Part shown: positions 14,499 to 18,676 of the stretch, one piece after another | How positions within the stretch are numbered: the stretch's first letter is position 1 | How the letters are laid out: each line of letters starts with the position of its first letter | Assembly: GCA_947448675.1 (NCBI GenBank) | Contig: CANFOR010000025.1 | Span: 1-18,676 of the forward strand | DNA: 18,676 bases | From: Betaproteobacteria bacterium | Lineage (GTDB): Bacteria > Pseudomonadota > Gammaproteobacteria > Burkholderiales > Burkholderiaceae_C | Direction: 5' to 3' | The notes under the pieces: model-generated | Database searches by the model: none | The model's input: only the letters and a program-made list of their open reading frames with translations | What the model was told of the DNA's origin: nothing | Made by a program: the position numbers and the translations under genes

Positions 14499-14939
14499 TC
14501 AAGCAATTTGGCGCATGGTGCACATAAGTTCTGCCTCGCAGGCCACTTCTTCGCCGACCATGGCCTTGGCTTTGAACTTGAAGATGCCCGCCTTCATGCG
14601 GTCGAGCGTCACGTCCATGATGAGCTGGTCGCCTGGCTCCACCGGGCGCTTAAAGCGCGCGCCGTCGATGCCCGCAAAGTAGTAGACGGTTTTGTCGTCA
14701 GGCACCACACCGAGTTTGTCAAAGGCCAACAGGGCGGCGGTTTGCGCCAGGGCTTCGAGCATGAGCACGCCGGGCATGACGGGGCGGTGCGGAAAATGAC
14801 CGGTAAAAAACGGCTCGTTCATGGTGACGTTTTTCAAAGCGCGAATGCTCTTGCCCGGGTCGATCGACAGCACGCGGTCAACCAATAAAAACGGGTAACG
14901 GTGCGGCAGTTGCTTCAAGATTTGGTGGATGTCCATCAT
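14499..14939 (-). CDS. fabZ: (3R)-hydroxyacyl-ACP dehydratase
   Basis: This 146-residue hotdog-fold enzyme dehydrates 3-hydroxyacyl-ACP in fatty acid elongation and competes with LpxA/LpxD for the same substrates. H48 in NEPFFTGHFP and E62 in LMLEALAQT are the catalytic pair, and YYFAGIDGARFKRPVEPGDQ is the conserved substrate-loop region (quoted at 20 residues). The frame is open to 15107, but that part overlaps lpxD and has no family similarity. The family start IHQILKQLPHRYPFLLVDR points to ATG 14939 or the adjacent ATG 14936. No strong Shine-Dalgarno is seen, only an A-rich stretch, so coupling to lpxD (stop 13 bp upstream) is likely. Confidence 0.95.
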   Translation of the reverse strand: MMDIHQILKQLPHRYPFLLVDRVLSIDPGKSIRALKNVTMNEPFFTGHFPHRPVMPGVLMLEALAQTAALLAFDKLGVVPDDKTVYYFAGIDGARFKRPVEPGDQLIMDVTLDRMKAGIFKFKAKAMVGEEVACEAELMCTMRQIA

Positions 14940-14952
14940 GGTGGGTACTTTT

Positions 14953-15954
14953 TTATAGGCTGCGCGGTGCAGCGTGTTGCAGTGCTTGTTCGAGTGCGCG
15001 GATGCGCTCTCGCAAGGCATGCAGTTGTTTGAGTGTGGCAGCGTTTTTTTCCCAGGCGCTATTGTCGTCGATAGGGAACACGCCGCTGTAGTGCCCGGCT
15101 TTGGCAATCGAGCGCATCACCGTGCTCGACGCTGAAATGTGCACATGGTCGGCAATGCTCAGGTGACCCAAAATCACCGCGCCACCGCCCACCGTGCAAT
15201 GCGCACCAATGCGCGCGCTGCCCGCCACACCGGCACAACCGGCCAACGCGGTGTGCGCGCCAATGCGCACGTTGTGGCCGATTTGCACCAAGTTGTCGAG
15301 CTTGACGCCGTCTTCTAGCACGGTGTCTTGCAGCGCGCCACGATCGATGCAGGTGTTGGCGCCAATTTCTACGTCGTTGCCGATGCGCACCGCGCCGAGT
15401 TGTTCGATTTTTTCCCAGCGCCCCTGGTGCGGCGCAAAACCAAAGCCGTCAGCACCGATGACCACACCGGAGTGCAGCAGGCAGCGCTCGCCGACCACAC
15501 AGTCGTAGCCGAGCGTGACACGCGAGGCCAGCACGCTTTGTGCGCCAATGCGAGCCCCAGCTTCTACCACGCACAAAGGGCCAACAGAGGCCGTAGGATC
15601 GACCACAGCCGCCGCATCGACCACAGCGCTGGGGTGTATGCCAACTTGGCGCGCCCTGCCCTGCATGGCGCGCCACAGCTGGCTTAAACGGGCAAAGTAA
15701 TGGTAGGGGTCGTCGGCTTCAATGCATGCACCACGCGCTAACGCTTGTTCCAGCATGGCCGGGGCGACAATAACGCAAGCGGCCTGCGAGGCGGCCAGTT
15801 GGGCGCTGTATTTGCGGTGGCTTAAAAAAGCCAGTTGCTCGCTGCGGGCAAACTCCAGCGGCGCTAAGCCCAGGATACGGACGCTGGCGTCGCCGTGCAG
15901 CTTGCCACCGAGTGCGTGAACGATGGAACCAAGTGTGAGCGCCACACCGTGCAA
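14953..15954 (-). CDS. lpxD: UDP-3-O-(3-hydroxyacyl)glucosamine N-acyltransferase
   Basis: The 333-residue trimeric enzyme adds the amide-linked 3-hydroxyacyl chain in the third step of lipid A synthesis. An N-terminal uridine-binding domain (about 1-100, with LSHRKYSAQL and DDPYHYFARL) leads into hexapeptide repeats of a left-handed beta helix (105-290). H227 in VQIGHNVRIG matches the catalytic His239 of E. coli, and VVIGADGFGFAP (164-175) is the conserved loop that contacts substrate. A C-terminal helix LKQLHALRERIRALEQAL closes the trimer. No ATG fits: TTG 15954 gives the longest form, while GTG 15945 aligns equally well with relatives and may be the true start. The skp stop is 11 bp upstream. 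Confidence 0.95.
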   Translation of the reverse strand: MHGVALTLGSIVHALGGKLHGDASVRILGLAPLEFARSEQLAFLSHRKYSAQLAASQAACVIVAPAMLEQALARGACIEADDPYHYFARLSQLWRAMQGRARQVGIHPSAVVDAAAVVDPTASVGPLCVVEAGARIGAQSVLASRVTLGYDCVVGERCLLHSGVVIGADGFGFAPHQGRWEKIEQLGAVRIGNDVEIGANTCIDRGALQDTVLEDGVKLDNLVQIGHNVRIGAHTALAGCAGVAGSARIGAHCTVGGGAVILGHLSIADHVHISASSTVMRSIAKAGHYSGVFPIDDNSAWEKNAATLKQLHALRERIRALEQALQHAAPRSL

Positions 15955-15965
15955 CCGCGACGCGC

Positions 15966-16496
15966 TTACTTGGCGCCAGGGGCGTTCAAGGCGCGAATCA
16001 CTTTGTCGGTGATGTCGTGCTTGGGGTTGATGTAGACCGCTTCTTGCAAAACCACGTCGTACTTTTCCGCCTCGGCTACCTGCTTAACGACTTTGTTGGC
16101 GCGCTCCAGCACGATTTGCAACTCTTCGTTTTTGCGGCTGTTCAAGTCTTCTTGAAACTCACGGCGCTTGCGCTGAAAGTCGCGATCAAGTTCAACCACT
16201 TGCTTTTGCCGGGTATTGCGCTGACTCTCGGCCAGGGTCGGCGCTTCACGCTCGAGTTTTTCAGACTGGGTTTTGAGGCTATTGCCCATGTCTTCCAGTT
16301 CTTTTTGGCGTTTGGAAAATTCTTGCTCGAGCTTGGCTTGCGCGGTTTTGGCCGAGTTGGCCTCGCGGAAGATGCGGTCGGTGTTGACAAAACCCACGCG
16401 GAACTCTTCGGCCTGCGCATGCGAGACCATGGCCAGGGCAGCCAGTGCGCTGCCCAAGAGCAGTTTACGCAAGGATGTGCGAATGATGGTGTTCAT
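15966..16496 (-). CDS. skp: Periplasmic chaperone Skp/OmpH
   Basis: This 176-residue protein carries unfolded outer-membrane proteins across the periplasm to the BAM complex. A signal peptide occupies residues 1-30: positive n-region (RTSLRK), hydrophobic LLLGSALAALAMV, and an A-Q-A cleavage site before EEFRVGFVNTDRIF. The mature part is a long charged coiled coil (roughly 50-140, rich in Lys, Glu, Gln and Arg) that forms the tentacles of the trimer, followed by a short beta-prone end (YDVVLQEAVYINPKHDIT). Its ATG overlaps the bamA stop by one base (TAATG). No Shine-Dalgarno precedes it; instead ACCTCCTT lies there, so initiation probably depends on ribosomes finishing bamA. Length is normal. 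Confidence 0.94.
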   Translation of the reverse strand: MNTIIRTSLRKLLLGSALAALAMVSHAQAEEFRVGFVNTDRIFREANSAKTAQAKLEQEFSKRQKELEDMGNSLKTQSEKLEREAPTLAESQRNTRQKQVVELDRDFQRKRREFQEDLNSRKNEELQIVLERANKVVKQVAEAEKYDVVLQEAVYINPKHDITDKVIRALNAPGAK

Positions 16497-18676
16497 TAGA
16501 AGGAGGTACCAATCTGGAATTGCAATTTCTGGATTCTATCGCCTGGCTGCTTGCGCAGGGGATTGGCCACCGCCAAACGCAGCGGTCCGACCGGAGAAAT
16601 CCAACTCAAACCGACGCCATAGGAGGCGCGCATGTCTTTGAAGCTGATGGCCTGCGTCTCGGTAAACACGTTACCCGCATCGGTAAAGGCATACAGGCGC
16701 AGGCTCTTGTCATTGCCCGCACCGGGGAATGGCGCCTGGATTTCCATGTTCAAGTTGATTTTTTTCGCGCCGCCGATAAAGGCACCAGTGACGTCACGCG
16801 GGCCCAAGGTGCTTTGCTCAAAGCCGCGCACGCTGCCCAGGCCGCCAGAGTAAAAATCTTTGAACACCGGGAAAGGCCTGCCGCCCAAGCCTTTGCCCAA
16901 GCCCAACTCGCCATTGAAGGCCAGGGTGTACTGCTTGTTCAGCGGAATGTACTGCTGGTACTGGTAGCTGCTGCGCACATAGCGCACCTCGCCGCCCATG
17001 CTGGTGTCGGCATTGGCGCGCTGGTAGATGCCACGGGTCGGGCTGAGTGCGCTGTCGCGGCTGTCGCTGGCCCAGCCCACGGTGAGTGGCAGGCCATTGC
17101 TGGTGTAGCCAAAGCGGGTGGCGTAGTCTAAATACGCGGCGGGAATATTGGTGCCGGGGTCAATCTTGGTTTGCTCAAAGCCCGCGCCAAAAAACACCCT
17201 GTCGGTCTCGGTAAAAGGTACACCAAAACGCACGCTGGCGCCGGTGGTGATGAGCCGGTAATCGCCGCCTTGGTCAGCATAGGGGCGGCTAGCGCGGTAG
17301 TACACATCAAAGGCGCGCGAAATGCCCTCGGGCGTGAAATACGGGTCGACGGTATTGAGCACCACCTGGCGGTTGTACTTGCTGGTGTTGACATTGATGC
17401 CCAAAGAATTGCCCGAACCAAAAGCGTTTTCTTGCTGAATGCCAAAGGTCAGCGACAAGCGCTCAGCGCTAGAGAAACCTGCCCCCAGGGTGACGTTGCC
17501 GGTGGGCTTTTCGAGCACAGTTACCAACAAATCAACTTGGTCGGGCGCGCCGGGCACGTCTTGGGTTTCAATGCCGACTTCTTTGAAGTAACCCAAGCGG
17601 TCAATGCGGTCACGCGAGAGGCGGATGCGGTCGCCGTCGTACCAGGCCGACTCAAACTGGCGGAACTCGCGGCGCACCACTTCGTCGCGGGTGCGGTTAT
17701 TGCCCGCAATGTTGACTCGGCGAACATAGGCGCGGCGCGAGGGGTCGGCCTGCAGCACAAAGGCCACACGGTTGTTGGCGCGGTCAATTTCGGGCTTGGC
17801 CACCACCTGCGCAAAAGCAAAACCAAAGCTGCCAAAGTAATCGGTAAAGGCCTTGGTGGTCTCGGCCACTTGGTCGGCGTTATAGGCCTCACCGGCTTTG
17901 ATTTTCACCAGAGTTTTGAACTCTTCTTCTTTGCCCAGGTAATTGCCTTCGAGCTTGACGCCAGAGACCACGTAGCGCTCGCCTTCGCTGATGTTGACGG
18001 TGACCGAAATGCTTTGTTTGTCGGGTGAAATCGCCACCTGGGTGGACTCGATTTTGAACTCGACAAAGCCGCGCGTCAGGTAGTAGGAGCGCAGGGTTTC
18101 CAGGTCGGCATTGAGCTTGGTGCGGGCGTAGCGGTCGTTCTTGGTGTACCAGCTGAGCCAACCACCGGTGTCTTGGTCGAACAAATTGCGCAGCGTCGAC
18201 TCGCTGAAAGCGCGGTTGCCGACAATGCGCATGTCTTTGATTTTGGCCACGTCGCCCTCGACCACGCTAAAGCTCAGGTTGACCCGGTTGCGCTCGGTCG
18301 GCGTGATGGTGGTGACGATCTCGGCGCCATACAGGCTGCGGCTGATGTACTGGCGCTTGAGCTCTTGCTCGGCGCGGTCGGCCAGGGCTTTGTCAAAGGG
18401 GCGGCCTTCTGCCAAACCGACTTCACGCAGGGCTTTGGTGAGCGCGTCTTTGTCAAACTCTTTGGTGCCGATGAAGTTGACCTCGGCAATGGTGGGGCGC
18501 TCTTCAACGATCACCACAATCACCTCGCCGCTCACATCGAGGCGCACATCTTTGAACAGGCCCAGCGCAAACAAAGCACGAATGGCGGCGGCGCCTTTTT
18601 CGTCGCTATAGGTCTCGCCCACACGAAAGGGCAAAGATGCAAAAATGGTGCCGGGCTCGACCCGCTGCAGGCCTTC
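16496..18676 (-). CDS. bamA: Outer membrane protein assembly factor BamA (N-terminus outside window)
   Basis: The gene runs off the right edge; 726 codons are visible and open from the edge, beginning EGLQRVEPGTIFASLPFRVG, which is the POTRA1 region. Missing are the signal peptide and the first few dozen residues. POTRA domains 1-5 fill roughly the first 385 visible residues, including the POTRA5 ending RLGYFKEVGIETQDVPGAPD. The 16-stranded barrel follows, starting near TGNVTLGAGFSSAERLSLT. The conserved lid-loop motif VRGF occurs in GGLGSVRGFEQSTLGPRD. The last strand ends LQFQIGTSF with a terminal Phe, the usual beta-signal form. BamA inserts beta-barrel proteins in the outer membrane, and gene order bamA-skp-lpxD is standard in proteobacteria. 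An internal TTG at 18634 is not the start. Confidence 0.97.
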   Translation of the reverse strand, partial: EGLQRVEPGTIFASLPFRVGETYSDEKGAAAIRALFALGLFKDVRLDVSGEVIVVIVEERPTIAEVNFIGTKEFDKDALTKALREVGLAEGRPFDKALADRAEQELKRQYISRSLYGAEIVTTITPTERNRVNLSFSVVEGDVAKIKDMRIVGNRAFSESTLRNLFDQDTGGWLSWYTKNDRYARTKLNADLETLRSYYLTRGFVEFKIESTQVAISPDKQSISVTVNISEGERYVVSGVKLEGNYLGKEEEFKTLVKIKAGEAYNADQVAETTKAFTDYFGSFGFAFAQVVAKPEIDRANNRVAFVLQADPSRRAYVRRVNIAGNNRTRDEVVRREFRQFESAWYDGDRIRLSRDRIDRLGYFKEVGIETQDVPGAPDQVDLLVTVLEKPTGNVTLGAGFSSAERLSLTFGIQQENAFGSGNSLGINVNTSKYNRQVVLNTVDPYFTPEGISRAFDVYYRASRPYADQGGDYRLITTGASVRFGVPFTETDRVFFGAGFEQTKIDPGTNIPAAYLDYATRFGYTSNGLPLTVGWASDSRDSALSPTRGIYQRANADTSMGGEVRYVRSSYQYQQYIPLNKQYTLAFNGELGLGKGLGGRPFPVFKDFYSGGLGSVRGFEQSTLGPRDVTGAFIGGAKKINLNMEIQAPFPGAGNDKSLRLYAFTDAGNVFTETQAISFKDMRASYGVGLSWISPVGPLRLAVANPLRKQPGDRIQKLQFQIGTSF

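Noticed and set aside
14940..15107. Upstream extension of fabZ by 56 codons
   Set aside because: It overlaps lpxD in another frame and has no FabZ similarity; the family begins at the tandem Met at 14939/14936.
16017..16499. Plus-strand frame of 160 codons opposite skp
   Set aside because: Exact antisense of the Skp coiled coil; Leu/Phe-rich because the sense strand is Lys/Glu/Gln-rich.
16498..16506. Strong plus-strand Shine-Dalgarno AGAAGGAGGT
   Set aside because: No plausible plus-strand gene starts after it; it is the reverse complement of the codons for the BamA C-terminal Gly-Thr-Ser-Phe.
17171..18028. Plus-strand reading frame of 285 codons opposite bamA
   Set aside because: Long antisense frame produced by GC-rich codon use of bamA; the composition is typical of a shadow and bamA motifs cover the same bases.

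Overview
The window reads as chromosomal DNA of a GC-rich betaproteobacterium, most likely family Comamonadaceae (Burkholderiales). The case rests on the bamA-skp-lpxD-fabZ-lpxA-lpxB-rnhB-rRNA methyltransferase order, a TRAP transporter of the mannitol/chloroaromatic type, an EgtB/SenA-like gene, and scattered copies of a short palindromic repeat that I recall as common in that family (from memory, not checked). Coding density is very high. No stretch over 300 bases lacks a gene, and I see no rRNA, tRNA, CRISPR array, transposase or phage gene. No convincing intrinsic terminator was found.

Left part. A minus-strand gene cut by the left edge (1-485) encodes the N-terminal DinB half of an EgtB-type enzyme, probably selenoneine synthase SenA or a relative. 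After a 112 bp divergent intergenic region, a plus-strand set follows: dctQ-like and dctM-like TRAP permease genes, a small two-helix membrane protein whose start overlaps the dctM stop, and a LOG-family nucleotide phosphoribohydrolase (598-4260). No TRAP substrate-binding protein gene is present.

Middle part. Everything from 4257 to 10844 is on the minus strand. In transcription order it holds a VOC protein with its own candidate promoter, nicotinate phosphoribosyltransferase (pncB), a CPA-type cation:proton antiporter, a D-2-hydroxyacid dehydrogenase, rmuC and an MFS transporter. The last three are joined by 4-base start/stop overlaps. The MFS gene ends tail-to-tail with the LOG gene, sharing the bases CTAG.

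Right part. The envelope biogenesis cluster (10956-18676, minus strand) begins with bamA, cut by the right edge. It continues with skp/ompH, lpxD, fabZ, lpxA, lpxB, rnhB and a SpoU/TrmH-family RNA methyltransferase, with junctions of overlaps or at most about 13 bp. These genes jointly make lipid A precursors, fatty acids and outer-membrane proteins. LpxA has Met at the acyl-chain ruler position, which predicts a short (C10) primary acyl chain on lipid A.

The most unusual signals are: repeat-like sequence with rare ATA codons inside lpxB, the antiporter gene and the methyltransferase gene; a repeat arm abutting the pncB start; the LpxA Met ruler; an anti-Shine-Dalgarno-like octamer just before the skp start; and the SenA-like gene at the edge.
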